Source: Morella rubra (taxonomy: Eukaryota; Streptophyta; Magnoliopsida; Fagales; Myricaceae). Taken from it: DNA of 64,000 nt. The stretch lies in the NCBI GenBank assembly GCA_003952965.2, contig CM025855.1, forward strand, positions 17,922,417 through 17,986,416. Direction: 5' to 3'. The position numbers and the translations under genes were made by a program. The notes below the pieces were generated by a model. That model saw nothing but the letters and a program-made list of their open reading frames with translations, was not told where the DNA came from and searched no databases. Shown one piece after another: positions 47,002-58,251 of the stretch; position 1 is the stretch's first letter, and every line of letters starts with the position of its first letter.

Positions 47002-48552
47002 TGTAATAGCCCGGACCGTCTAGACCTCAAGCATTGTCTTATATAATGGACGCCGCTATTAAATTGAGGTTACGGCCAATGGGAGGATCGTTAAAGCAAT
47101 AGGATTCTAAGAAATAAACATCATGAAGACTCTTTATTGCAATCTTTGTATCACAAAAGAGTACCAATTTTGCTTTTTATGTACGTCTACAAAACATGGC
47201 AAATAACTACTAAAATTCAGTACAATCTACATAGGTCTTTATCTTATTCTCCTCTACTTTCCCTTGTCATGATCGCTAGAAAATATAATCATGATGCTCT
47301 CAACGATGATCTCTAGGTTCTCAGTGACCCAGATCCAATTACCAGCTTAGTAACAAGAACTCATGAGTCAAAGTCTAAGTAAATTCTCCCAGGTACATTT
47401 TGAACATCTGCTAAAAGAATTTAACAAACAACGGTGAGTCCAAATGACTCAGTAAAGCTAGTAGTTAGACAGACAACAGATAGAAGAATAAGATATTGAA
47501 GAAAACCCGTTCATCAATAAATCTCAAAAAAGAAGAAGAAAGTAAATGAAAAAACTCTGTTTTCTAGAAAATGATATTTTCCTTTTTCCATTTTTAATTT
47601 CGATCACCACTACTCTCACTCCTAGAGTGAATCACTTGGCCAGAGTGACGGGTTACAAGTAACCTTCCGTATCTTTGCAGCAGTACTCCCAGAGTACAAT
47701 ACGGCCTCAAACTCCCAGAGTGAGTTATCCTAACAAAGGATTTTTCCGTGTACAACGAAGAGGCTAGAATGTCACAACAAGTGAACACATCCTCTTGTGC
47801 ACAGTACTATTACGTCTTCACAGTATTACATTAAGTATGCATGTCTCATGTCAACGCCCATACATATCATTCATGATATGCAACACCTTAACCATACTTG
47901 AACATCACAATATTCCTTTCCAACATACAAGTTAAGTATGGATGTCTCATATCAACGTCCATACATCTCATTTATGATATGCAACACCTTAACTCATTCC
48001 ATCATCACAACATTATAAAACAGTTCTCAAAGGAAAATGTTGTGAAGCAAAAACAACACTTTGATTTCTTGGTTAAAAACCAGCTTAATCGCCATGTAGA
48101 AAATACTAATATTGGCATGAAAAGTATTGAAATCAGAAGGAAAGAAATATGTTCAAGCTTTGAAAAACAACTTTTAGAAGAAATTTTGAAAAGAAACGGA
48201 TCAAAGTTGAAAAACACTTTGAAAACGAATCGAACTTTGAAAATGATACTTTTTCAAAAGGACGAGCTTGTTCTTCGTCAAGAACACGAAGAACATGAAG
48301 AACAATAGGAAGAATAGAAAAACACTAATAACATCAAGAGATGCTAGAATAATAAAGACAAGAGATTCACAATAATCATCTTGAAAACTTGAATTGAAAT
48401 CAAAGATAACCAACTAAACTTTACCTCTAAGCGAGTTTAATCTTCACTAAGCGATTTCCTCCTTCTTGCTTCTACTTCACTTCTCTACTAATCTCAAGCT
48501 TAACATACAATTTGCTAATGAGATGGTGTGAGTTTAAATGGCCGGCCACCCC

Positions 48553-48561
48553 CTATTTATA
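48553..48561 (-). promoter_or_regulatory. TATA box of the antisense solo LTR
   Basis: Minus-strand TATAAATAG, equivalent to 12993-13001, next to the GGCCGGCC palindrome at about 48539. Confidence 0.65.
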
Positions 48562-48789
48562 GGCAGCTTGGTTCGTCACATTGCGACACGTGTCTAGGCT
48601 AGTTTGGTGACTCAAAAGGCTACATTCACCTCACGTCGACACCTAGCGACCTACAGTAGCTGCAAGGCATGGTAGCTATGGCTTGTCACCACTGAAACTC
48701 CTACGGTTCGACAACTCGTGCTTATCTAGGTTTAGCCTTTTTGGTCATGCTTTCTATCTTTGATTAGTCGTGCTTCCTATGTGTCATCT

Positions 48790-48935
48790 CTATCCACAAT
48801 TTTATCTCTATCACAAGTCATTCTATCCATAATTCATCTCTATGCATAATTCATCTCTATCCACAATTCATCTCTATTCGTAATTCATATCTATCCAAAA
48901 TTCATCTCTATCCATAATTCATCTCTATCCACAAT
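48790..48935. repeat. Short tandem repeat in the solo LTR
   Basis: About seven to nine units of 16-17 bp resembling CATAATTCATCTCTATC, with A/G/T variants. Local to this LTR copy. Confidence 0.85.
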
Positions 48936-49430
48936 TCCAAAAATCGATCTACTAGCTTTCGAAAAATAAAATGTCTCCAAAATTGAACCATAAGCTCCTG
49001 GATGAACTCCCGACATATTAGTAGAATAAAAATCATGTGGCTCAATTTTTGAGACAAAAACTTCCTGCTTGCTTAAAAAATTAAATTGATCCAATATGAG
49101 GTCCTCATTATTTTGAACAACAACCTAGTTGCACGTGAACTCCAAATCTCACTTCATCAGGTCCTAATCAAGGTTTCGAGATAAAAATGACCTACTAGCT
49201 TAAAATTTTAAATTGATCCCATGCGTACTCCTCAATCTCTTGAACAATAACTCAGTTGCATGTGAACTCTAATTCTCACTAAATCATGTCCTAATCAATG
49301 TTTCGAACTTAGTATCTCAAGTACTAAATAATCATTCTTAGCCACTAAGCAGGCCCTAAATGCACTACTAATCACAAACAAGATATCATAAACAATATGC
49401 ATGTGATGTTTAAAAGCTCAGGGTATGACA

Positions 49431-50321
49431 AACACTTATATGCTAAGTTCTCGAAATGTGATTTTTGGTTGAAGGAATTAGCATTTCTTGGACATATTAT
49501 TTCGAGTGAAGGTATATCAGTTGATCCAGGAAAAGTAGAGGCAGTTTATACTTGGCCAAAACCTACTATAGTTCATGATATAGAAGTTTTCTTTGATTTG
49601 CTAGTATTATCGTAGATTTGTAGAAGGATTTTCGAAACTGTAATTACCTCTGATAGCATTGACAAAGAGAATGCTAAATTTATATGGAGGGAGGAATGTG
49701 AGTGAAGTTTTCAGGAGTTAAAAAGAAGACTAATTATTGTACCTATTGTAGTCTTAACCCAAAGAATTAGAGGTATATATTATCTATACCGATGCCTCTA
49801 AACAGGTTTAGGAGGAGTATTGATGAAGGAAGGAAAGTTATTGCTTATGCATCATGACAGCTTAAGACTCACGAGAAGAATTACCCCACTCATGATTTAG
49901 AATTGGCAGCTGTAGTGTTTGCACTGAAACTTTGGAAGCATTATCTGTATGGAGTTAAGTGTGAAATCTATACAGATCATAAGAGTTTGAAATATTTCTT
50001 TACTCAGAAGGAGTTGAATATGAGACAAAGAGATGGTTGGAGTTAATCAAGGACTATGATTGTACCATCAATTATCATCCTGGAAAGGCAAATGTTGTGG
50101 CAGATGCCTTGAGTAGGAAATTTATGGAAGGAAAGGAAAGGAGTCAGAAGTTGTCTCTTGAATTGGAAAGGATATGGAAAGGAATGAGATTGAATTACTT
50201 TTGGATGAGGAAGTGAAACAGTTGAATGCATTGACAATTCAATCTACATTACAGGATCAGATTAAGGTTGGGCAGGCTCAAGACCCAATAGTTAAAGAAC
50301 TGTGGACTTGAAATCAGAAGT
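49431..50321 (+). pseudogene. Tekay-type RT end and RNase H
   Basis: Resumes as KHLYAKFSKCDFWLKELAFL then GHIISSEGISVDPGKVEAV, the RT connection. RNase H motifs follow in shifting frames: YTDAS near 49787, [20 protein letters not shown] near 49890 and DHKSLKYF near 49978, then [17 protein letters not shown] near 50075. Frameshifts near 49610, 49820 and 50030 and several stops are visible. Confidence 0.9.
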
Positions 50322-51260
50322 GTGATTAAGAATGATGGACTCGCATACTTTAGGGAAAGGATAGTGGTTCCAGAAAATAAGGAGATTAAGGAACAAATAC
50401 TACAAGAAGCTCATAGGTCAAAGTATTCAATGCATCCAGGTTCCACAAGGATGTACCAAGATTTGAAAGCAAAGTTTTGGTGGCCTGGTATGAAAAGAGA
50501 AATAGTAGAGTTTGTTAGTAGATGTTTGATTTGCCAACAAGTGAAAGCTGAACATCAGAAACTTGTAGGATTGTTACAACCCTTACAGATTCCAGTATGG
50601 AAATGGGGCCGGTATTGCTATGGATTTTGTAGTTGGGTTACCAAGAGCATTGACTGGACAAGATGCTATCTGGGTTGTCATAGATCGTTTGACAAAATCA
50701 GCTCATTTTATTCCCTATTAAGGTTAGTTATACTTCTGAGAAGTTGGCAGAGTTATACATTAAGGAAATTGTACGACTTCATGGAATACCTAGTTCTATA
50801 GTATCTGATCGGATACGAGTTTTACCTTGAGAATTTGGAATGGATTCCAAAGAGCATTAGGTACCTAGTTGAAGTTTAGTATTGCGTTTCATCCTCAAAC
50901 AAATGGACAATCATAAGGGTAATTTAGATCCTAAAGGATATGTTGAGAGCTTGTATTTTGGAATTCAAGGGATCTTGGATTAAATATTTGTCACTTGTAG
51001 AATTTGCTTATAACAATACATATCAGACCAGTATTCAGATGGCACCATACGAAGCTCTTTATGGACAAAAATGTAGAACACCATTGTTTTGGGATGAAGT
51101 AGGAGAAAGACAAATGATTGGATCTGACCTAATCCAAAGGACATGTGAAAAGGTAGAACTGATCAAGGAAAGATTGAAGGTAGCTCAGAGTAGACAAAAG
51201 AGTTATGCTGATAATCGTAGACGACCGTTAGATTTTGAGGAAGGGATAAAGTATTCTTGA
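50322..51260 (+). pseudogene. Tekay-type integrase
   Basis: The frame at 50322-50801 holds the HHCC zinc finger: H31, H38, C68 and C71 of that frame, in EAHRSKYSMHPG and CLICQQVKAEHQ. A frameshift near 50605 (after IPVWKWG) throws the catalytic core out of frame, but WVVIDRLTKSAHF-like text can be read at about 50671. The third catalytic region (HPQTNGQS-like, near 50893) and LVEFAYNNTYQTSIQMAPYE plus YGQKCRTPLFWDEVGE at 50940-51260 confirm the family. This part would bind and join the cDNA ends. Confidence 0.9.
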
Positions 51261-51657
51261 AGGTGATTCCTATGAAAGAGTTAAGAGATTTGGAAAGAAA
51301 GGAAAGTTGAGTCCCCGATATGTTGGACCATTTGAGATTTTACATAAGGTAGGAGTAACAGCTTATCAGTTAGCCTTACCACCAGAATTGGAAGGAGTAC
51401 ATGATACTTTTCATATTTCTATGTTGAGAAAATATGTTTAGATCCTTCTCATGTGATAGATTATATACCTTTACAAATAGCAAAGAACTTAACCTATCTG
51501 GAGCAACCTGTGGCAATATTAGATAGAAAGGAGCAAGAGCTGCATAACAGGAAGATTCCTTTAGTCAAAGGTGTTATGGCAGAGTCATGATATCACTGAA
51601 GCATCATGGGAGTTAGAGGCAGACATGCGTGACAAGTATCCTCACTTGTTTGACTAA
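51261..51657 (+). pseudogene. Tekay-type integrase C-terminus and chromodomain
   Basis: Frames give GKKGKLSPRYVGPFEILHKV, LPPELEGVHDTFHISMLRKY, AILDRKEQELHNRKIPLVK and ASWELEADMRDKYPHLFD before the stop at 51655-51657. The last two are the Tekay/Del chromodomain. Frameshifts near 51262, 51440 and 51575 break it. Confidence 0.88.
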
Positions 51658-51707
51658 CTGGTACATTTCTTGTGTTATGTTTAAATTCCGAGGACAAAAT
51701 TATTTCT

Positions 51708-51720
51708 AAGTGGGGGAGTA
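51708..51720 (+). other. Polypurine tract of the Tekay-type element
   Basis: AAGTGGGGGAGTA lies directly before the LTR start TGTCATACCC at 51721; it would prime plus-strand DNA synthesis. Confidence 0.85.
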
Positions 51721-52456
51721 TGTCATACCCTGAGCTTTTAGCAAAACATGCATTTTGTCTGTGAAATCAAGTTTGGGCTTAGTAGTGCATTAGGAGGTAT
51801 TTAGTGATGATTTGGAGATTATTTAGTACTTGATGTATTTTTCAAAACCTTGATTAGGACATGATTAAGTGAGATTTGGAGTTCTCACGTAACTGATTTT
51901 TATTCAGGATGTTGAGGAGCACATATTAGATCAATTTAATTTTTTAAGCTAGTAGGACAGGTTTTTCTCGAAAATCGACCACATGATTTTTATTCTTTTA
52001 ATATGTTGGGAGATTCATCCATGAGTTTATGGTTCAAATTTGGAGAGTTTTTATTTTTTGAAAGCAAGTAGGAGGTTTTATGGAAGCAAGTAGGTCGTTT
52101 AGTGATCATCGGTGGATTAGTGAGGAAATTAGCAAAACTTAGACATTAAGTAGAGAAATTTCGGCAACCCTAGACAGTGACACATATGATGGCTAGGAAG
52201 CACGACGAATCAAGGCTAAAAGCAGGATGAATTGAGGCTAGAAAGCATGACAATAAAGGCTAAAACCTAGCAAATTCAAGGTGACAACAATTGGTGGACC
52301 TAGGCGGCAACTTAACATAGCTATAGGGTGAATTTTGGCCATAGGTTTGCTCAGCAGCTAATTTAGATTGTTGGGTGTCAACGTGTGGTCAACATAACAT
52401 TTTGACTCACCAGAGCTAGCTAGACACGTGTTGAATTGTGACGGGCCGCGTTTGCC

Positions 52457-52464
52457 TATAAATA
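52457..52464 (+). promoter_or_regulatory. TATA box of the Tekay-type 3' LTR
   Basis: TATAAATA followed by GGGGGAGATCCGGCC; the equivalent box is present in all three solo LTRs. Confidence 0.7.
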
Positions 52465-53303
52465 TGGGGGAGATCCGGCCATATTAGCTTACACCATTAC
52501 ATCCGAAATTTGTGAGTTAAGTTTGAGATCAAGAGTGAAGTGAACTAGTAAGGAAGAGGAAGAAAAAGATTAGTGAAGATCTGGCTCAATTAGAGGTAAA
52601 GTTTAATTGGTTATCTTTGATTTGATTCAAAAGTTTTCAAGATGATTTTGTGAATTTCTTGTGTTTTTCAACTATTCTAGCATCTATTGATGTTGTTAGC
52701 ATTTTTCATATTCCTATTGTTCTCTGTGTTCTTGACGAAGAACAAGCTCGTCTTTTCGAAATAGTATCATTTTTAAAGTTTGATTTGTTTTCAAGTTGTT
52801 TTTCAACTTTGATTTGTTTCTTTTCAAAAATTTTCCCAAAATATATTTTTGAATGCTTGAACTAATTCTTTTGAATATTCCTTTTGGTTTCAAAACTCTT
52901 TATGTCAAAATTAGTGTTTTCTACGTGGTGATTGAGCTGATTTTTAACCGAGAAATCAAGTGTTGTTTTTTCCTTCACAACACTTTCTTTTGAATAATGC
53001 GTTATCATGTTTCTATGTTTTCCAAAGGAAGGGTTAAGGTGTTGCATATCATGAACGATATGTAGGGGCGTTGACATGAGACATGCATACTTAACTTGTA
53101 CTTTGGAAAGGGATATTGTGAGGTTCAAGTATGGTTAAGGTGTTGCATATCATGAATGACATGTATGGCCGTTGACATGAGACATGCATACTTAACGTAT
53201 ACTGTGAAGATGTGATAGTACTGTTCACAAGAGGGTGTGTTCCACTTGTTGTGGCATCCTAGCCACTCCATCGTACGTAGAAAGATCCTCTATGAGGATA
53301 CCA

Positions 53304-53413
53304 TATTCTACTCTGGGAGTAATGCTGAACAATATGGACTGTATTCTACTTTAGGAGTAATCTCGAATAATACAAACCATATCCTACTCTAGGAATAATG
53401 CTACACAATATGG
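53304..53413 (+). repeat. Minisatellite in the Tekay-type LTR, three units
   Basis: Units near CATATTCTACTCTGGGAGTA, about 47 bp apart, separated by AATATGG-like text. It is the counterpart of the two-unit stretch at 33755-33835. Confidence 0.8.
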
Positions 53414-53700
53414 AGCTTACTTATATCACTCTGGCCTAGTGATTCACGCTGAGAGTGAGAGGAGCGATGGTTGAAAAATTAAAAGGATCATTTTAAAGAA
53501 TTGAGTCTTTTCATTTACTTTTCTTTTGTTTTGAGATTTTATTGATGAACGAGTTTCTTCAATATCTTTTTCTTGTATATGTTATTTTGTTGTACTAACC
53601 GCTGGCTTTACTGAGTCATTTGGACTCACTATTGTTTATTAAATTCTTTTATCAGATGTCTGAAGTGTATTTAGGTGAGTTCACAAAGGCCATATGCCAT

Positions 53701-54946
53701 GTGTGAGTGCAAAAACAACCCAAGAGGGGGTGAATTGGGTTTTATAAAAACTTTTGTCTCTTTTTACTAAAAACCCAAATACGCACAGATCCCTTTCTAA
53801 AAGAACAAGAGAGCAGATCTATATAATCAATGAGTCTAATGAAGAATAAAAATAATAGATAATCATGCACAACAAATAGATATCAACAATAAATGGAGAT
53901 AAGGATAGAGAGATGACACCGTGATTTTTAGGTGGTTCGGCCAACACTTGCCTACGTCCACCCCCAAGGCTATTGACTTCCTTGGGCTTTCTTCACTATT
54001 TTCCAAATAGTAAGTACACCTTAGCTTCCTGGGTGCTAAGGAACCTTTACAAAGTGTTTTTCGAGCTTACACTTTAACTCACTCTCTCAAATCCTCACAA
54101 CCTAGAGGATTTCTTCTACCCAACAAGTAGGACAAGTGTTTTCCCAAACACTCACGTGTTTTTCAAGAATGGGTACAAAAGGAATCTTAGTAAAAGGCTC
54201 TTTAAGCTGAATAAACAAGTATGAAGTACTGAGGTGTGCAAAGAGACAAGATTCACAAAGAGAGCTACAGTATTTCAGGTGGGAGTACGAGCTTTCTTGG
54301 ATGGTGGAGCTTCCTTTCTCTTGAAAGCTTTTTCTCTCTCTAGAAATTAGGGCAAGAGTTAATGGCGCACACTTCTTCTTTTTCTCTCTCCATCTTCTTC
54401 TATTTAAAGCTTCTAGGGCACCAAGGGTCTTCTTGTAAAGCTTGAGTGCCGTTGGAGGTCATTTGGTTCCAGGATATCTGCAAAATCGCGCAATGTGTCG
54501 ACACTTGATGGTATGTGCTGACACATTAAACTTTGGCCAAGAAAACACTCTCGGGTGTTAGTTCAATGTGTCGACACTTATGTGTCGGAATGGCCTGTTT
54601 CTCAATGTGTCGACAATGTGTCGTGAATGGCCTGGTCGGGAGTTAGTTCAATGTCAATGTGTCGACACTTCCAACACTTAGTCTAAAAAATGTTCTTTAA
54701 CAACAACTACAATTCAGCATATCTCAAAAACATTTACAATATAAAAATTGACCAATTAACTTGTGTAAAGATGTTCAAGTATGCTTAGAGATATTTTAGA
54801 ATAGAGAAACCTTGATGCTTTAAAAAATATATCATTATCTTAAAAGAGATTTTCAATGTAAAATCTAAAAGTCTTAAAGGAGTTTGAAAACTTTGTTATC
54901 ATCAAAATCAAAGTGGATTGTTTGTAAAAACACCCTTGGGCTAACA
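53701..54946 (-). mobile_element. Antisense Copia LTR (TGTTAGCC family)
   Basis: On the minus strand it starts TGTTAGCCCAAGGGTG and ends AACCCAATTCACCCCC followed by TCTTGGGTTG and TTTTTGCACTCACACA. It interrupts the Tekay-type LTR between AAAGGCCATATGCC and TTCTGGAGTTAAC. It matches the LTR region before the PBS at 63049, including GGGGTGGACGTAGGCAAGT. No clean TSD was seen, so one flank may have been lost. It is about 1.25 kb without internal coding sequence. Confidence 0.8.
54480..54672. repeat. Island of TGTCGACA words in the Copia LTR
   Basis: TGTGTCGACA-type palindromic words occur about six times in 190 bp (near 54496, 54570, 54585, 54606, 54619 and 54658). The island lies just upstream, on the LTR's own strand, of a CTTTAAATAG TATA-like box at about 54405. 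Confidence 0.8.
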
Positions 54947-55399
54947 CCTAGATGAATAATTCTGGAGTTAACATTTTGTATTTATGTCACTAGAGAGTTA
55001 GATGTTCTGATAGAAAGCTAGGGTCATAGGTGGATTACCCCAAACTCTAATGACTATATCAACATATCAGACTTAAATGACTCAGCCAGCGAGAACTATA
55101 ACTCCCCAGTTTTATGCTTTCTTAGTCTTTTGGCTATAGTATTCCGTTATGTAGTATGTACATTATACAAGTTGGTTCTCTTTTGTTGTACTACGGTATG
55201 AATAAAAGGTTCTGATCGTGTTTTGCTTAGTATCATGTTGCTTTAACAATCCTCCCATTGATCGTAACCTCAGTTTAATAGCAACATCCATTACTATAAA
55301 GACAATGCTTAGTATCATATTACATTCTTCTTCATGCCTCCTATTAACATTTATTGGCAATTGCCTCGTCATCTCTTACAACTGCTCAATATAAACTAG

Positions 55400-55930
55400 A
55401 CTAGTTATTTTATAATAAACTAACAAGTATTTAAATGAACAACGATTGTGTAAAGCGCTTACTCTATATTAGGGACGATTTCTGAACATACGTTGTTGAG
55501 TACGTACCACTACGCTTTGTTGAACTCCTTTCTATCCAAATCGTGGTCCCTACCTACTCCCCAACGAGCGAACATTCTAAGCCAACATATAGGGACAAGA
55601 CTCCCTTCTATTTCAATTATCTACCTTGGCATAATTCTGGTCTTTTTTGGATTTTTCTTGTAGTCACAACACAACAACTAACAACTACTTCTCAGTGGTG
55701 GCATAACTTTTCTACGCAGCATTTAAAGTACAACTTGAATAATATATGACCAAAGGCTTGTTATCCACTCTTTAACCAAGTGTAGCACAAAGGGTGAAAT
55801 CACTAGCGTCGCACATGATTTCAAGTGGCAAGTCCCACCACGTAGGTTGCATGATTGGGGCATATAAAGTGTTTTTTTAGCTTCTCATTGGTATGTTGGC
55901 ACCAATTAGTCCACAAGAAAGCAGTATCTA
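55400..55930 (-). pseudogene. Ty3/gypsy RT-RNase H fragment
   Basis: Minus-strand text FLWTNWCQHTNEKLKKHF near 55910, EIMCDASDFTLCATLG near 55820 and a YYSSCTLNAA-like segment near 55720 match the RT-RNase H boundary of gypsy elements (FxWTxECQxAFExLK, CDASDFAIGAVLGQ, YYASRTLN). After about 55660 the frame decays. No LTR can be attached to it. Confidence 0.75.
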
Positions 55931-57235
55931 TTGGATTTTAGTCACAATCGATGTTCTGAAGATAAAAATAAAAGTAATTGAGATAATACGCAAAAAGATC
56001 CAATATTAGCACGAAATGGACATGCAACGTTCAATTCAATGGAAGTGTCTCAAAAAGTGAAGACTCGAGTCATTAGGGTGACTTTTGTAACTCTAGGCTT
56101 AATCTTTAATAAGGATTTAAACCACAGACTTGCATATATTTCAAATAGTGCGTAAAATGTTCTATCCCTTGTTCGAATATCAAAATATGTGCTTTTAGTG
56201 GCTTCAAGTTATCTAGAGACAAACTCTCAAACCTTATTTGTACTTATGGAGAGTTGTCTTCTAAAATGGGCTCTTAAATTAGGTCAAAAACAATTTTTAA
56301 AAAGAACCTATTGATCCATTAAATGAAAAGGTCGACCTCGACCGCCTGGTGAAGTGGTCGACCATATGGTTTTTATTTTAAATCAACATATTATTCTTGA
56401 AGAGGTCAACCAGGTTACAAGAACTGATCGACGTCGGATTGACGGCCTAAAGAAGCATCCGACTTGGTCTTTTTTCCTAAATATCTGTCATTCTGACTTT
56501 TTGATTGTTGGGGGGTAACGATAACTTACAACGTTCGATCGGATGACGTAAGCTTTCGATCGATCCAATAGTAATTTTGGCAGATCAACCCCAAACAACT
56601 AGAAATGGCTAGTCTTTTTGGAGGCCTATTGAGGACCATCCCAAAGCCTCATAAATGCTGCTGAATGACTATTTTTCATTTTCTAGGGTTAAGAGTGATC
56701 AAATCCTTTGAATCCTACTTCCCACATTATTCACACATAATCAACATTTTCGCATCCTTGTTATTGTGTGAAGCCCAAGTGATAGAAACTTTCATTATAA
56801 TACCCTCTCCCTCATGGGTTTTACTTGAGTAATTTTGTTTATGCACTTCTACTTGTGAGAGAAGGATTGTCCTATTTTCCTTCGGTGAGGGTTTTTCATC
56901 GAAATGACTTTGGACCATTCCTTTGGTAGAAGAGAGTTTAGCGGAGAAACCTCTAGGCTTGGTAAAGGAGCTTAAGGGCTGGATGTAGGTAGGTTTGCCA
57001 AACAACGTAAAAAACTTGTATTTACTTCTCTTTACTTAACTCTATACTTTATACTATTAGTCTCTTGATTGAATACATATTGTATCTTTGGCATTGCATT
57101 ACCCTTTAATTGTGATTAATCTTTTGTTACAATAAGGTACTCATAGCTAGCAAACACATCTTTGAGTGCTTATTTTGAAAAAGTTTTGAAACCCAATTCA
57201 CACCCTCTTGGGTTGCCTTAATCCTAGGAGCTACA
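55931..57235 (+). mobile_element. Copia LTR, tandem copy A
   Basis: Noncoding stretch ending AACCCAATTCACACCC, then CTCTTGGGTTGCC and AGCTACA, followed by a PBS. The ending matches those of the LTRs at 53701 and 63046. Copy B at 58252-59285 is the same sequence with many short deletions. The left boundary marks where similarity between A and B begins, so it may not be the true LTR start. Confidence 0.7.
56335..56580. repeat. Island of GGTCGACC and GATCGATC words, copy A
   Basis: GGTCGACC, GGTCGACC, GATCGACGTC, GTTCGATCGG and TTCGATCGATCC occur within 245 bp. Copy B repeats the island at 58520-58760 almost without change. Confidence 0.75.
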
Positions 57236-57237
57236 AT

Positions 57238-57249
57238 TGGTATCAAAGC
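57238..57249 (+). other. Primer binding site, copy A
   Basis: TGGTATCAAAGC, one mismatch from the initiator-methionine tRNA complement, two bases after the LTR end. Confidence 0.85.
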
Positions 57250-57290
57250 TTGGTGCAACTTTAAAAAGAATTTAACAATCTTGAGTTTGA

Positions 57291-57589
57291 ATGGCAACCT
57301 CAAGCAACAACTATCATGTTGAGGGTCTCTCAACATCTAGACCTCCTTTCTTCAATGGAAGTGATTATACTTATTAGAAAGCAAGGATGACAAATTATTT
57401 TCAATCCATTGACTTTGACCTTTGGCTTTGCATTTTAATTGGACCTCACATTCCTACATAAGAGGTCGATAAGAAAATTGTTCCAAATGTTGTTTGCGAA
57501 TATACTGATGATGATAAGAAGAAAATTTCTTTGAATGCTAGAGCTGTGAATGTTCTTTATTGTGCTTTAGAGGGAAATGAATTCAATAG
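57291..57589 (+). pseudogene. Copia gag start, copy A
   Basis: The ATG at 57291 opens MATSSNNYHVEGLSTSRPPF, then FNGSDYTY and a stop where Copia gag has Trp (YTYWKARM becomes YTY-stop-KARM, TGG to TAG). DFDLWLCILIGP and NARAVNVLYCALEGNEFN follow, with a second stop after HIPT. It is interrupted after EFN by the Angela-like LTR at 57590. Confidence 0.85.
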
Positions 57590-57900
57590 TGTAAGATTTA
57601 TGCCCTAAAAACCAGTTTATTTAAGAATGATTATGAGATAATTATTTCTTTTGTGTTTATCACATGTTTATTTATTTATGGGTATTATTTTGTGCATAAG
57701 ATGTACAGTTTATTGTCAAGTGGAAAAGTCATGCCAATGATTAATGAATCAAAGGTGGAGAGTAGGATTTTTCAGCTCTTTGTTTACATGACATTTGTTC
57801 TAGATGAAGGTACTCGTTGTGCCTCACAGAATGTCATCGAGGTAGTGACCTTCAAATGACAGTACATGCATTGAACTACTTGCCAATGATATTAATAGAC
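57590..57900 (+). mobile_element. Angela-like LTR fragment, copy A
   Basis: Starts TGTAAGATTTATGCCC, runs through CTCGTTGTGCCTC and breaks off after GTACATGCATTGAAC. Only the first quarter of the LTR is present. Confidence 0.8.
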
Positions 57901-58251
57901 AATCCTACCTTGTGCGGTGATGATCCTTTATGTTTTGACAACAGAAGATGTGAGGGTTCTAAGATCTAGCCTTGTTCCTCTTGATATGACAGACTTCAGA
58001 GGAAGGATGTACAAACTATTAGGACAAACAACTGTAACTTGTATTTACCTCTCTTTCCTAACCATTCTAGGGTGATTTCTGATAATTGTGTATTATTTGG
58101 CTTAATAATACTAACTGATGTGAGAAATACTTTTACGTTACCTGAAGGTACTCATAAGCTGTGGAACTTTTTTGTTCTTTGAGTGCTTTTTAGAGCTTGG
58201 AAATTGAGTGTTGTGTCGTGATTTATGCTTATTTATAAAACCTTAATTATC
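57901..58251. mobile_element. Diverged Copia LTR end, third relative
   Basis: 58020-58210 shares the layout of the LTR ends of copies A and B: AACTTGTATTTAC, then AGGTACTCATA and TTTGAGTGCTTTTTAG. It is much more diverged than A and B are from each other. 57901-58019 is not recognised. Confidence 0.45.

Larger units (their letters stand above)
47002..49430 (-). mobile_element. Antisense solo LTR (Tekay-type family), TSD AACAC
   Basis: Ends TGTAATAGCCCGGACCG and TCAGGGTATGACA; AACAC flanks it exactly (46997-47001 and 49431-49435). It is 2429 bp, related to 11449-13888 and 33080-37329. The host element is of the same LTR family, read on the other strand. A stretch at 48790-48935 repeats ATTCATCTCTATCC-like units seven or more times, which the other copies lack. 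Confidence 0.95.
51721..55324 (+). mobile_element. 3' LTR of the Tekay-type element, with nested Copia LTR
   Basis: Starts TGTCATACCCTGAGC and ends with a degraded ATATTACA. It aligns in inverse with the three solo LTRs of the family. An insertion occupies 53701-54946. Without it the LTR is about 2.36 kb. Confidence 0.88.

Noticed and set aside
53701..54946. Target duplication around the antisense Copia LTR
   Set aside because: Compared with the intact LTR text at 11800-11860, bases are missing or altered on both flanks and no 5-bp match is visible.
55163..55372. 69-codon minus ORF at the end of the Tekay-type LTR
   Set aside because: It spans an LTR end and unique sequence, and the resemblance to CACTA protein text is too weak.
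55648..55664. TTTTTCTTGTAGTC, resembling a CACTA terminus
   Set aside because: It lies inside the RNase H fragment 55400-55930, ends in TC instead of TG, and has no subterminal repeats.
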